Shown here: piece by piece, positions 34,274 through 45,043 of the stretch | Position numbering within the stretch: position 1 is the first letter of the stretch | Layout of the letters: the number at the start of each line of letters is the position of its first letter | Assembly: GCF_033473495.1 (NCBI RefSeq) | Contig: NC_088936.1 | Location: 1,054,001 to 1,118,000, forward strand | Direction of reading: 5' to 3' | Source of the DNA: Cercospora beticola | Lineage: Eukaryota > Ascomycota > Dothideomycetes > Mycosphaerellales > Mycosphaerellaceae | Length of the DNA stretch: 64,000 nt | Program-made: the position numbers and the translations under genes | Notes under the pieces: generated by a model | The model's input: the letters and a program-made list of their open reading frames with translations, nothing else | The model's database searches: none | What the model was told of the DNA's origin: nothing

Positions 34274-35203
34274 ATGGCCACCGAACCCGACCCCTCAGCC
34301 CCAGAAATCCACATAACAAGACCATCCATCATCTCCAAACCCCTCCAAATCGCCAAAGAAGTCATGGCAACTCCCGACCCCACCACAAGCACAACAAAAC
34401 AAGGCAACCCACACGCCAAATACGCCCAATACCCTTCCCTTCGCAATAAAACAGTCCTCATCACAGGCGGAGCCGAAGGCATCGGCGCATCCGCAACCTC
34501 CCAATTCTCCCACCAAGGCTCCCGCGTCCTAATCCTCGACATTTCGGAATCCTCCGCCATAAAACTCATCGAAACGCTCAAATCCCAAGGCGCTTCTCCT
34601 CTTCCAGCATTCTACCAATGTGATGTCTCCGATTTGAAAGCTTTGAAATCAACCTGCGATGAAATTTTGAAGAAATATGGAACGGTAGATATTCTGGTTA
34701 ATAATGCTGCTTCGGCAGGAGGTGCAGCTCGAGCAGGAACTTTCGAAGTCACAGAAGAATCGTGGCAATTCGGCGTAGACGTAAATCTTCGTCATCAATT
34801 CTTTCTAACACAATACCTCGTCCCCGCGATGAAAACTTCTGGTCGAGGAGGGAGTATCATAAATATGGGCTCCATTACCTGGCGCATCCCAGCTACAGGA
34901 CTGCCAGTTTATACAGCTTGTAAAGCCGCTATTCTCGGTCTCACTCGCACGCACGCGAAAGAATTTGGGAAGGATGGGATTCGAGTCAATTCGATTATGC
35001 CGGGGAGTATTGCGACGGAGAGACAGAGGAGGGAGGTTTTGACGGAGGACTATGAGAGGTTGACGTTGGAGAGTCAGAGTATCAAGAGGGTTTTAGAGCC
35101 GGATGAGGTGGGGAGGTTAATTTTGTGGTTGGGGAGTGAGGATTCGAGTGCGGTGACGGGGAGTAGTTATGTGGTTGATGGAGGGTGGGTTGGGGATACG
35201 TGA
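34274..35203 (+). CDS. Short-chain dehydrogenase/reductase (SDR)
   Basis: One exon encodes 309 aa. A Rossmann nucleotide-binding loop, TGGAEGIG, sits at about residues 64-71 after a 55-residue N-terminal extension. The NNA motif is at about 142-144. The catalytic Ser200 and the YTACK motif (Tyr213, Lys217) are intact. C-terminal VNSIMPGSIATERQR and SYVVDGGWV complete the classical SDR fold. Acidic Asp in LILDIS at the end of the second strand favours NAD(H) over NADP(H) (inference). The substrate cannot be assigned; sugar or polyol oxidation is common for close families. Codon use shifts from C-rich in the first half to G/T-rich near the 3' end. Confidence 0.88.
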   Translation: MATEPDPSAPEIHITRPSIISKPLQIAKEVMATPDPTTSTTKQGNPHAKYAQYPSLRNKTVLITGGAEGIGASATSQFSHQGSRVLILDISESSAIKLIETLKSQGASPLPAFYQCDVSDLKALKSTCDEILKKYGTVDILVNNAASAGGAARAGTFEVTEESWQFGVDVNLRHQFFLTQYLVPAMKTSGRGGSIINMGSITWRIPATGLPVYTACKAAILGLTRTHAKEFGKDGIRVNSIMPGSIATERQRREVLTEDYERLTLESQSIKRVLEPDEVGRLILWLGSEDSSAVTGSSYVVDGGWVGDT

Positions 35204-35622
35204 GTGTGCAGGGTGGGTGGGATGTTGTTAGGAGTGTGTCGAACACTTGCGAGAATTGCCTGAATATGGTAGTTTACTTGTATGTTGCATGCCCTTTCAC
35301 AAGCTTCTCTCATTGTTTCCAAAGGCTACACCCGCCAGCATTTCGACGCAGGTTGCCACTGCTATTGTCTTGAATTGGAGTATTGAATTCGCCGCCGTCA
35401 GCGTCGTGATGTTGATTTTATTGATGGAGTTGCACTAACTACTGTACCCTGCAGTCAAATGGCAAATATGTTTCCATTGAGAACTAAATATCCTTCCCAA
35501 AATTCGTGTCAAGATCATTCTATCATTATCGTCAAAACAGGTTTCTAAACCCACGCACCGCGCTATGCCAATGCAAAATCGCTTCAACAGATCTCTCCTT
35601 TCCCAAAAGCCAGTTTCTAAGA
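35204..35622. other. Convergent intergenic spacer
   Basis: 3' flanks of the SDR and MFS genes. No feature is recognised. Confidence 0.5.
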
Positions 35623-37743
35623 TCAAAACTTCTCCATAAAATTCTTCTTCACAGTCCACATTCTCGCCCTCTTGCCATAGATGTACATGGGAATCGTCGT
35701 CAGCATACACGCCAGTTGTATACCTCCAATCGAAACGAAAACGTCCTTGCTCCCCTCGCTTTCCAGCCAATGATTGAAGAACAAACTGAACACCAACCCG
35801 TGGAAGATATTTTTGCTAAAATTCAGCGTCACGAGAGCCTCGCCAGCGTATTGTCGGTAAGAGTCCACGGCAAAAGTGATACTCGTTGTTGATCCCAGTG
35901 AGCAGCCAAAGGAGATGAAGCCGAAGAAGATGGTGGGAACGATCCAAGCGTCCTTCTCATGAGCCGACCAGCCATAACCCATAAGACCAATGGTAGTGGT
36001 AATGGCGATTGGAATGGCCATGACAAGTCGGAACTCGGGCTCGTAGACACCACCATTGCGACGTGCCATCCAGCGGACAATGATATCGGAGACTTTTCCA
36101 GCCACAGCTGTGCCAAGAATGCCGCCAACAAAAGGTGAGATGTAGACGAGGCCCGCCTGGAGTGCAGTAAAATTGTAAGTTTCTCTAGTCATGTAGATCT
36201 TGCTGATAGATTCGGACAGAACAATAAGCCAGCCAATGGAGAGCGCGTACACCAAGGCAGACCATAGGATGCTCGGATAGGCGAAGAGAATAAAAGGCCG
36301 GATCATCACTCGTAGCCAGGAGGAGTCTGACAATCTGCCAGAGTACGGGCTGAGCGACTGTACCCAAGTCTTTGGCGGTTGAGCAGCGTTTTGCTTTGTG
36401 TATTCGTTTCGAGGGTCTGGAACATCCGCAAAATCTTTTGCCTTTGGTGTGAAGACCTGAGCTTCGGCAGCGGCAGGGTCGGCAGGAGGAAGGCTGAAGT
36501 AGTCATCGTGCGGGACATGTACTGGCTGTGGCGGCGATGGAGTGGTGCGCCCAGCTTTGGTCTCATCAGACGCAGCCTTCTCTTGTGATATTCCATTTCT
36601 GTCTTGCTCGTTGTTCAATACATCATTTTCAAAGTGTGCTGCACGTCTCTTCTCACCGTCGCCTGGGATTTCCGTTGCCTTTGCAGCAGGTCGTTCGGTA
36701 CGGGACAATTCCGGGCTGGGAGGGCTCGATCGGATGATGGAGCGCGAAATGCTGCGAACGCTTCTCAAAGGATGCCTGTGCTTGTGTGGAACTGGAGTGC
36801 GATCCCAGAAAGTCTCGGGGACAAAGAAAAAGAGTAGAAACCAGGCGAAAGCGACAATGATAGCGACCATCCAGAACACCCACCTCCAGCCCAAGCTTTG
36901 GATGATGGCAGCGCTAACCAAAGGCACCAAATTCTTGCCACCAAGTAAGAGAAGAGTGTAGATGCCCAGTCGGTAGGCTTTTTCGTGCAAGAAGTAGATC
37001 TCTGCAACAGTGGCAGACGGCAAGCACTCGACGGAACTCACCGCGATACCCTGAAAGATACGTGCGGCAACCAAACTGCCAAAGTTGGGCGACTTGGCAC
37101 ACCAGATGGAGCTGAGGATGAAGCAGATGGCAGCAGCGAGGTAGACGGGGCGCTTGCCAAACAAGATAGCCGTCGGACTGAGCACGACTGATCCAAGACC
37201 CAATCCCATCATGTACAGACCCGTGGTCAGGGCGACTCGAGGCTCGGAGACGTTGTACTCCTCCGATACGTCGTGAAAGCCAGCAGCCAGGATTGGTGTC
37301 ATTCCTCCTCCAACCATGCAATAGAAGCCGAGCGAGAGCAAGGCGGCGTCTCGTCGCCACATTGCCCAGTTCAGCGGGTCATTCAGGCTTTCATCAGGCT
37401 GTGGCTCCAGCACAATCTTGCCGTCTGGCGTCTTTTTCTTTTCCGGCACGTTCCATCGAACCCTGGCCACAGAGCTCGATCTCGAGTGCGAACCGGGGCG
37501 CGGGGATTGGGGAAAGGAGGAGGCGGAGGTGCGAGCGGGAGCATTCTTCATGCCCAGCGGCGCGTTGTATTCCGAGGCTTTGCTCAGGAGCAGGATGGAG
37601 CCGGGGACTTCTTCTGTGTCGGCGTCCAATATGCCCATTGTCCATTTGCGGCGAGTGCTAGCACGGTCGGGTGTGCTGCTGTTCTGTCTGCTCGCCGAGC
37701 GCGCCTTCTCCACGTCGGTGGACGCATCGTGCCCGTCTGCCAT
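35623..37743 (-). CDS. MFS transporter, DHA1-like, with long central loop
   Basis: One exon encodes 706 aa from ATG 37743 (MADGHDASTDVEKARS); the frame extends 50 low-complexity codons upstream without family support. A disordered cytosolic N-terminus leads to NDPLNWAMWRRDAAL, the typical entry to helix 1 of fungal drug:H+ antiporter-1 members. Further motifs are PTAILFGKRPVYLAAA (motif A region), ARIFQGIAVSSVECLPSAT and a long hydrophilic loop of about 150 residues between helices 6 and 7. The second half holds six helices and VAGKVSDIIVRWMARRNGG. It is expected in the plasma membrane, exporting small molecules; the substrate is unknown. Confidence 0.87.
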   Translation of the reverse strand: MADGHDASTDVEKARSASRQNSSTPDRASTRRKWTMGILDADTEEVPGSILLLSKASEYNAPLGMKNAPARTSASSFPQSPRPGSHSRSSSVARVRWNVPEKKKTPDGKIVLEPQPDESLNDPLNWAMWRRDAALLSLGFYCMVGGGMTPILAAGFHDVSEEYNVSEPRVALTTGLYMMGLGLGSVVLSPTAILFGKRPVYLAAAICFILSSIWCAKSPNFGSLVAARIFQGIAVSSVECLPSATVAEIYFLHEKAYRLGIYTLLLLGGKNLVPLVSAAIIQSLGWRWVFWMVAIIVAFAWFLLFFFVPETFWDRTPVPHKHRHPLRSVRSISRSIIRSSPPSPELSRTERPAAKATEIPGDGEKRRAAHFENDVLNNEQDRNGISQEKAASDETKAGRTTPSPPQPVHVPHDDYFSLPPADPAAAEAQVFTPKAKDFADVPDPRNEYTKQNAAQPPKTWVQSLSPYSGRLSDSSWLRVMIRPFILFAYPSILWSALVYALSIGWLIVLSESISKIYMTRETYNFTALQAGLVYISPFVGGILGTAVAGKVSDIIVRWMARRNGGVYEPEFRLVMAIPIAITTTIGLMGYGWSAHEKDAWIVPTIFFGFISFGCSLGSTTSITFAVDSYRQYAGEALVTLNFSKNIFHGLVFSLFFNHWLESEGSKDVFVSIGGIQLACMLTTIPMYIYGKRARMWTVKKNFMEKF

Positions 37744-40339
37744 GGCGTGTCGAGCGGGGCAGCGGTGAGAGGAGGAGGAGGAAGAGGAGGGGTGTAGATC
37801 TATGTCAGTGGGAGGAAAGCAGCAGCAGTGAGAGAGGAGCAGGGCATGGTGTAGATGATATACGAAACGGTGAAATGCTTGGGAGCACGCCAAAGTGGCC
37901 TCGTGAGGACGTGACCAAGGGAATCCTTCTCACCGCACGTCGCAGGGAGCGCGCAGCAACGACGTCTGGTTGCCCGAAGAAGCTGTCGCTCGCGCTGCGG
38001 CATGTCGTATCGCGGCGGGATTGGATTGGCGCGAGATACAGTGCGTGCACACGCTTCGTGAGTCGCGCGCTGCTGATGCGGTCGGTGTCTCTGCACATGC
38101 TGCCAGATGACGATCGCAGACCGGGATTCCGTCGACGACCCGCAGCTCTTCCGCGTGCCGATTTATCACCACCCACAAACCACACCCTCTCCGCCAACAC
38201 CCCCCATCCTGATGATCGACGTCTCGTGAGCTTGTGCAGCTGCAGCTCACCCATCCTGGCCTTCCTTCCTGGGCGACCACGCCATTATCAACCATGTCCG
38301 CAGCTGTCACAAGACGAAGCGTTCCCTCGTCAGGCGCTGCAGAATGACGACAAGCAACGCCCGTCTTATCACTCATCGTGTGTGCCGGGCGAGCATGCGA
38401 CACTATGTACTCACGAACTCCATGTGCAGACCATCTATCGTGCACATGTCTACAAAGTACGTACCGTCTCGGAAACCACTCCGCCCAGCATCTGAAACAA
38501 TGACCCGAAATCGTGGTAATAACCCGCACTCCGAACATCTATACTCATACTGCTCCAACTCCCTGCGACAAATCGCAAAGCAAATTGATGCAGCACGCAA
38601 GGACAGAACCCTGAAACGCACCGGACCTCGCCAGATCTATCGAATGATATCTACACATGTGTTCACCACGTCAGTAGTACAAATAACCCTCACTCCTACC
38701 ATACGTTTACGAGAGAAAGTCCTACTTCCTCACTTCCTCAAAGAGAATCAGACTCGCGGATCGAACCGGACCGATGGGCTATCTGCCCTATGCAACTGCA
38801 GAAAGAAGAAGGTAGGTGTCAGTACCGCACACGATTCCGGGGATTTTCGATGTCCATCGTTCCGCTCCTCTTCCTCTCTTTGGTAGGTGGTTTTTCCTTC
38901 CTATCACTCTAGATTTCCAGGATTAGCTGTTCTCAACAATTTTGGTTTTCCGGGACTTACCGTTTCCTTGCATTGGCTGCGCTGCTGAGCAGAAACCTAT
39001 TGTGGGATGGCGCAAAAGAAAGAAGTCAGCATAGTTGGCAGTGGGGAATGGGGCCTACCTGTATATGCATTGTCCTATAAGGTGAAGCGGATGCATCATT
39101 GGGTGCCTGGGAATTTGGTGTGTCAGTTGGAAGCTCAGCAGTGGAGTTGGGGGTTACCTGGGGAATCCGAGGAGTGGAGGCTGCGAGGCCTAGTATGCGT
39201 GTTGTTGTAGATGACTGGCGAGCGTCTTGGGGAGAGGAGGAAGTTGGTGTTGAGAGAAAGTCGTGGGTTAAGTATTGCGATGGTGAGGTGAGACAATGGC
39301 TATCTGCTGGTGCTAATTGGGGATAGACAAAGCGACGTGAGACAAGAATGCTGTATTATCTGCTTCGCAAGACAAAAGAGACCGACACGTTTGCTTTGTG
39401 TCTGGGTTGAAACGATGTTGTAGACAAAGCATAACTGGTACGTGTCTCAAGCACCTACAGAAGACAATCTCGCTTTCGCAGCAGTAGAGCTCGACAGACA
39501 GGGCGATTGTCTTTGAAACAAAGTACCGGCAGTCTTCGAGCGAGCGTAACGTCAAGCGGACTGGTAGAGACGACTGTCAGACACTTTGATTGCCTTCGAG
39601 GCTGAGGAGTCCTCAACAGACACTTACGAGGAGAGCACAACGCAAGTGAGCTCCAGAAATTTGCCCGTGGATTGAGCTATCACAGCTTGTTACGATACTG
39701 ACAACAAAGCACCGAAGATAGTTGATGCCCATAAAATTTGGAATTACCATCTTGACGACAGCAAGCTGTTTTTTCAAGGCGAGTGAATGCATCAACAGCA
39801 AATCACGCTTTCTCCAAAGATGCAGCAGCTTCTCAGCTCCCGATATGGGCCACAGCCATGAACATGGTTTCACGATGACTAGAAGCCTAAGAAGAGGCTG
39901 ATAAGAGTCAGCATGTGAGCTTTCACGAGTAACAGGTGTTGGGAGGCACACACGTTAGGCTTCCCACAGTAGCAAGGATGCGAGGTATGGAGGGAGTCTA
40001 TAATGTTGATCGGAGAAGTGGCAGGTTTTAGAAGTGGCACCATCGTCTTTTGCTGCTGAAAGGATATTCTGCAGGCTACGTGGAGCAGCCTTGAAGATTT
40101 CGCCACCAAGCAGAGCTCGGAGGATATCTTCGATACACCGCCCCAGTTCTTGTCCAGTTAAGCTCCTAGACTGGGCCACCAGGAAACCGGTTTGTTACGA
40201 TTCTTCGTAAGGGATTTCCAGCTCTCAACGGGAACATTTTCGCCGCCCGAGTGCTGGGCAAGTTCTCCCGTCAACATGTCCATCGTCAACCTCCAAGCTC
40301 TCCTTCACCCTCGAAACATGCTGCAGCGAATCTCCTCCA
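37744..40339. other. Long intergenic stretch
   Basis: About 2.6 kb. The first 150 bp upstream of the MFS gene are purine-rich (GGA repeats on the plus strand). Several open frames of up to 180 codons occur but lack coding bias or family motifs. No RNA gene or repeat is recognised. Confidence 0.45.
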
Positions 40340-41545
40340 TCACTCTTCATCCTCAGCATCACCCATCTCCTCGTCCTGATTCTCCTCATCCTCCTTCTTG
40401 GCATTCTCCCACGCAAACTTCGCCTCCGTATCTTCACAGACAATCACAGATCCCAGCCCCGTAATCTGCTGCAACGATTCGCGCACTGTCTTCTCAGCCG
40501 ATAGCGTACCGCGAGTATTCCACATTTCGAAATTGGCAAGGTGCAGTTTCTCAAGACTCGGTTGCTTGGCAACCATCTGCACGAGATCTTGCGCTTCCAT
40601 GCGGCCATCATCGAGAATCAGCCTACGCAACGAGGGCATAAGACGAGCCGAGAGCAGGGTTCGCGCGAACAGATCCGTTGGCAGAGTGCGCTCTACATCC
40701 TTTGTAGGTCCGTCGATGAGATGGATTGTTTGAAGATATGGTGCTCGGGAAATGACTCCGACTGCCATGCTGACCGACGGGTTAACGCGATCGGATCCAT
40801 TAGACTCGAAAGTAAAAGGAGGTTCGAGTCGGATACTCAGACCGAGGTGGCGGACACTCTGAAGCACCATCTCGAAATTGCGCAAGTGATAATCTCCGGC
40901 ACCGATCAGCTTTGCCATGCAATACTGAGAGTCGACAAGGTAGAGTCCCTGAAGCTGGATGCCGCTAAGACTCAATGCTTCGAGAAGGATGTAGGTGTTG
41001 TCTTCGGGGTGAGAACTGTCCCGGAAGAATTGCTTGGTCATCTTTTGGTGTTTTCGATAAGTTGAGCCGAGCACCGGTTTGGGTCCATAATCCGCGTTGC
41101 TCGTGTCAACCAGAAATACGCTGTCGATATTGCAATCTCGACGCAGCGTGGAGAAGAGCGCCGTCAACAAGAGGTAGGGCCTCTTTGAAACGCGAAACTC
41201 TTGTTGTTTGTCCTGAAGGGATTTGCCGCCGTTGAAGGCACGGGTACTGTAGTGCGAAGCCAAGTTGAGTTCATCTGTGTACAGGCATAGTTTGCGAATG
41301 GCAGTTCCGAACTCGCGGGTTTTGGCGATCGTGATTGCTTCTTGCAGCCCCTCTTCGTCGTTCAAATTGAATCCGATGGTCTGGAATGTGTGAGCGATGA
41401 AAGTTCGTTTGGTCTTTGCGAGCATATTGTAGTTCGTGGCGCGAAGATGACCAAGGTCTTCGCAGCAGAGGTTGTCAGCGGCCATCTCGAAGATCTCTTG
41501 TGGAAGAGAGTCGAGGGTGGGAGGGTCCGCCACGGGTGTCGCCAT
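40340..41545 (-). CDS. F-box protein, intact member of a tandem pair
   Basis: One exon encodes 401 aa. The N-terminus TLDSLPQEIFEMAADNL with CCEDLGHLRATN is an F-box. Conserved with its neighbour are KTKRTFIAHTFQTIGFNLNDEEGLQEA, LFARTLLSARLMPSLRRLILDDGRM and EKLHLANFEMWNTRG, a leucine-rich-repeat-like C-terminal half. It ends in an acidic tail (KKEDEENQDEEMGDAEDEE). It probably works as a substrate adaptor in SCF ubiquitin ligases; the target is unknown. The related gene at 41864-43182 lies 318 bp upstream in the same orientation, so the pair looks like a tandem duplication with strong divergence. Confidence 0.8.
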   Translation of the reverse strand: MATPVADPPTLDSLPQEIFEMAADNLCCEDLGHLRATNYNMLAKTKRTFIAHTFQTIGFNLNDEEGLQEAITIAKTREFGTAIRKLCLYTDELNLASHYSTRAFNGGKSLQDKQQEFRVSKRPYLLLTALFSTLRRDCNIDSVFLVDTSNADYGPKPVLGSTYRKHQKMTKQFFRDSSHPEDNTYILLEALSLSGIQLQGLYLVDSQYCMAKLIGAGDYHLRNFEMVLQSVRHLGLSIRLEPPFTFESNGSDRVNPSVSMAVGVISRAPYLQTIHLIDGPTKDVERTLPTDLFARTLLSARLMPSLRRLILDDGRMEAQDLVQMVAKQPSLEKLHLANFEMWNTRGTLSAEKTVRESLQQITGLGSVIVCEDTEAKFAWENAKKEDEENQDEEMGDAEDEE

Positions 41546-41863
41546 TTTGGCTGGACTCGAGTTGCTGTAATTCAGTGAGATGTGTTACTCGATGTGAATT
41601 GAAGCAGTAGGATTGGTCGAAGTGATGTTGATAATGAGCAGAAGAGACTTGGAGCTTTGTACGTGTGGTGGCCGGAGATGATAGCGAATCCATGTGTCGC
41701 GGCGAGTGAAGCGCGACGGTTTAAGTCCCGAGTAGTGAACTACTCATGTGTAAAGTCCCGTGACCTGCCGCTCCAATCACTAAAGTCAAGCTGTGGGCAT
41801 CCGCAACGCTGCAGGTATTATCTTTGAAGATCTTGCGCGCTGAGAGCGAATTGTCTCAGGGCA
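41546..41863. other. Spacer between tandem F-box genes
   Basis: Promoter region of the downstream F-box gene. No other feature is recognised. Confidence 0.5.
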
Positions 41864-43182
41864 TCAATCCACCAGCCAGGTGAGCTGCTGATCTGCACAT
41901 CGAAGCAATATTTCATCTTCCGAATCAAACAGCTGGTCTTCAGTAGCTTGGTCGGTCGTGATATGTATTAGGCTTGGAAACAATCTACCCAGGGCTGCCT
42001 TTTTGCTTTCCCCCTCCATGATGAGCCCTTTCCTGTCGAGAAAGTACCAAGAGTGGAGCTCCAAGGTACGAAGATTGGATTGCAACTTCAATATGGCTGC
42101 AAGGTCAGTGATGTCCATTTGACCTTTCTCAAGAATGAGGTTTTTGAGCTTGGGAGCTTGTTCAGGAGCAGAGTCCCAACAAACCACTGTACGGGCTTTC
42201 TGTAGCAAGGGGTCCATGCATCAACATGAAGGCACTCCAGTTGCAGTGCGGTGCCCAAGATAGTTACGACATCGTGCATGTTCCATTGAGGTCGTCCCCA
42301 TCTCGACGCTTCCCTGGCAGCATCGATGCGAAGCTTGGGCAGAGTCTCCAGCAATTTCTTGAACAAAGGAAAGATGGTCTGTACCGTGAGGATCTCGCCT
42401 CGCAGGGGGCCAAGCAGGCCAAGCTCAGCAACCTCAAAGACTTTACTACCAAGGAGAGCTCGAAGAGTGACTCCGATGCACCACAGTGGCCCTTGCTCGG
42501 TAGTGCTCCCTCGATAGCATTGACGACTGTTGAAGACACTCTCATCTGTGGGGTTGGTTCCTGCGAATTCGCTTCCGAGGATGGGACGTGGGCGTGTGGT
42601 GAACGATTCCGTCCTAACGGTGATGCTTTTTAGCTTGCCTCGCACCTTGAGGAGCGAGAGCAATTTGGTCAGGAGTTCCAAATCCACACCTGAGCTTCGC
42701 ATATTCTGTTGTCGTAGGCAACGCTCGAACTGTGCGGGATCAGGTAGCACAGGACCTGTCAGTGCCGGTTTCAACGGAATCGAGTCAGGTTCGCATTCGC
42801 AGCATTGGTCCATGTAGATCGATACATGGTGGATCGCGTCACGGTACACAGGATGGCTTGCCACATTGCATGCCATTTGGAGTCCTTCTTCGTCGCATAC
42901 GAGGACGCCCATGTTGTTGAAGGCGCGTCTCACAAACGTGCGCTGAGTCCTCTGGAATAGTTCCTGGTCGACGGACCGGAGACCGCATAAGTCGTTCACA
43001 CTGATGTGTTCAATGATGAGCTCAATCAGTTCTTGCGGAAGTGGTGAGAATGGCGATGAAGACCGTGCTTGCTCGAAATGTTCGTGGCTCATGCTCGCGC
43101 CTGCGTCTGCATGTATCGTTCCTCCTTCTGTTCTGAAACTCATCGTTGAGGGCAGGAAGTCCCGGAGAAACTTGGTAGTCAT
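41864..43182 (-). pseudogene. Frameshifted F-box paralogue
   Basis: The frame starts at 43182 (MTTKFLRDFLPST; alternative ATG at 43143) and encodes an F-box (FSPLPQELIELIIEHISV) and the RTFVRRAFNNMGVLVCDEEGLQMA block shared with the gene at 40340-41545. After VGTLLLNKLP the match continues in another frame as KLKNLILEKGQMDI and RTLELHSWYFLDRKG, down to the stop at 41864. Comparison with the neighbour (TLLSARLMPSLRRLILDDGRM) places a one-base loss at the CCC run near 42152-42154. Without correction the protein stops at 42088 after SLTLQPY. It is either a recent pseudogene, an assembly error, or a protein with an altered tail. Confidence 0.72.
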
Positions 43183-43828
43183 TGCGAACCCAAGTGCCGC
43201 GTAGTGGTCTCTACTATACTGCTTCGATATTTGGCGGCGTGGAGTGGCGTGATAGTAATAGCTTAGAGCTGTCAAAAGAGTAATCGAGCTGGAATGATGT
43301 TGACGATTTTTTGGCAGTGACGGTGGTACGCAACTGCACATGGAAGCGACCTCCACCGACACGCCTGGGAAGGAAGCAAGGAAAACCCCATGTACCTCGC
43401 TAATTCAGATGCACAGCATACTGTGTGATGCGGGTGTCGTCTTGTCATACCAACATAGCGTCGAGCACACAAGCAGTAAGCAGGTAAAGAATCTATGGCA
43501 GTACAGGCATGGCTTGCATAATCAGCGAAAGGGGGTTGAAGTCTTGCATGTAGAGTGCGAGAGCCGAAAGTAGCCGGCGGATGCATCTGCCCGAGTGAGT
43601 GTATTTCCTTGTCGCAGGTCCAGCGAGCGAGATCTTAGGCTCCAGTGTTCCCTTTAGGACATTTGTGGCTTTGGTTGAGGCCCTATAAGAACCAAAGTTG
43701 GAATTTGCTTCTTGCTACCATCAAAATTCGATCTCACGTATATATTCTTCCCCGCCCGCGCTGTCCGGACTTCTCTCTCCACACAACTTCTAGCGACCTC
43801 TTTCGACGGCACAACGATACTGCCAACC
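43183..43828. other. Divergent promoter region
   Basis: Between the F-box paralogue (minus) and the small secreted protein gene (plus). A TATATATTC-like element lies about 90 bp upstream of the secreted protein ATG. No other gene is seen. Confidence 0.45.
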
Positions 43829-44330
43829 ATGAAGCTCACGAAACTCTTCGGCCTAATGCTTGCTATGCTAGTGGGACCATCACTAGCTACAAGGAAGCAA
43901 GTATGGTCTGCAAAATCTCACGGCGCCGCCAACACAACAGAACTCTCACAATGTGTCATAGAAATGGGAGAATTCCTATTAGAAGAACCTAACGGTATGA
44001 CCTCTCCATTGAGGCTGTTATGACCTATACTAACAGCTGCTCACAGACCGCCGCTGGCAGGGTTACCGCTGCGGGAACGAGTGGTTCCAGTACGGGAGTA
44101 ACAGAATATCTTCAGGCCGGTCGAATCTCTTCATCTTTGAGAAGTGCCAGGACGATGTTATGAACGCTGCGTACTCTGGCAAGGACTGGTTTCAGTGCTA
44201 CCTGCATGGTATGTGGGGCGGCGGCATTGTCGCATACTCGCCACTGGGCTACAAAGCGTGCTTTGGGAAAGGTCACAAGCCATGCCAGAAGATCCCCAAT
44301 GTCGGCGTCTGGGGCGAGGAAGTGTCTTGA
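43829..44330 (+). CDS. Small secreted cysteine-containing protein, effector candidate
   Basis: Two exons: 43829-43994 and 44047-44330; 52-bp intron; 149 aa. A clear signal peptide, MKLTKLFGLMLAMLVGPSLA, is followed by a mature chain of about 129 residues with six cysteines (SQCVIEMG, GYRCGNEW, FEKCQDD, WFQCYLHG, YKACFGKG, KPCQKIP) and many Trp, Tyr and Gly residues. An even cysteine number and small size fit an extracellular, disulfide-stabilised protein. No family is recognised. Secreted proteins of this kind in plant-associated fungi are often host-interaction effectors, but that role is inference. It stands alone in a gene-sparse stretch. Confidence 0.68.
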
Positions 44331-45043
44331 GCGATGTCAAGAGGCACGGTTGCGGATATAGGTGTCTCTGAAGACATAGCGACTTCGAAGCCCACGAGGG
44401 TGGCTGTGGCTAAAACAAGTGGCTCAGAGGTTGCTAAGAGACATGACCACGGGTCCGTTTCCCTCGGGGTATCGACGAGCTTATATGCCCACCGAGTTGA
44501 GAACGGCCAAAAAGGGCCCCAAACCTTGTGGAGAGATATGGTTGAGGTATATAGCTCTCTCTGAATATCAAGGGCCCTCTCTGCCACTCAGTCTAGCCCA
44601 GACACAGACTCATGCCGCCGTGTTGCAGTGCAGCGGTTGGTACCTTCCATGTGCAGAGCAAAAGTGAAGGCCTCTGCAACGCCAGACCCGGAGGGTTTGA
44701 GAGCTTAGAATCTGCATTTGGGAGCTTCTTGCAGCTGACTCACACTCGATGCTTTCCGCGATGTAGAGGAGGTCATCTGGCGCAGTGTCTTCGGAGCAAG
44801 GTCGGATGGATGACTTGCTTGTGCTGTCTGGTCAAATGTTACAGGAAAGGCCCCGTGTCAGTTGCGCTTTTTGTGGAGTGTAGTTATACCGGTGAGAGAA
44901 CTAGCTTCATTGAGAGGAATGTAGGGGTCTAATGTATTTCCCAGAGCTACTGCTACGATTGTCGTGACGGGCAGCCTGGTCGTCTCCATGGCCATGGTTC
45001 AGGTAGTGCATGCCGCAGTACTTACTGCTGTGAGTCGTCGAAC
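44331..45043. other. Convergent intergenic spacer
   Basis: 3' flanks of the secreted protein and GH105 genes. Only unsupported open frames are seen. Confidence 0.5.

Noticed and set aside
38344..38886. 180-codon plus-strand frame in the long intergenic region
   Set aside because: Composition looks random and no homologous family is suggested.
39613..40179. Minus-strand frame with one stop, considered as a third F-box relic
   Set aside because: No alignment to either tandem F-box gene could be made by eye.
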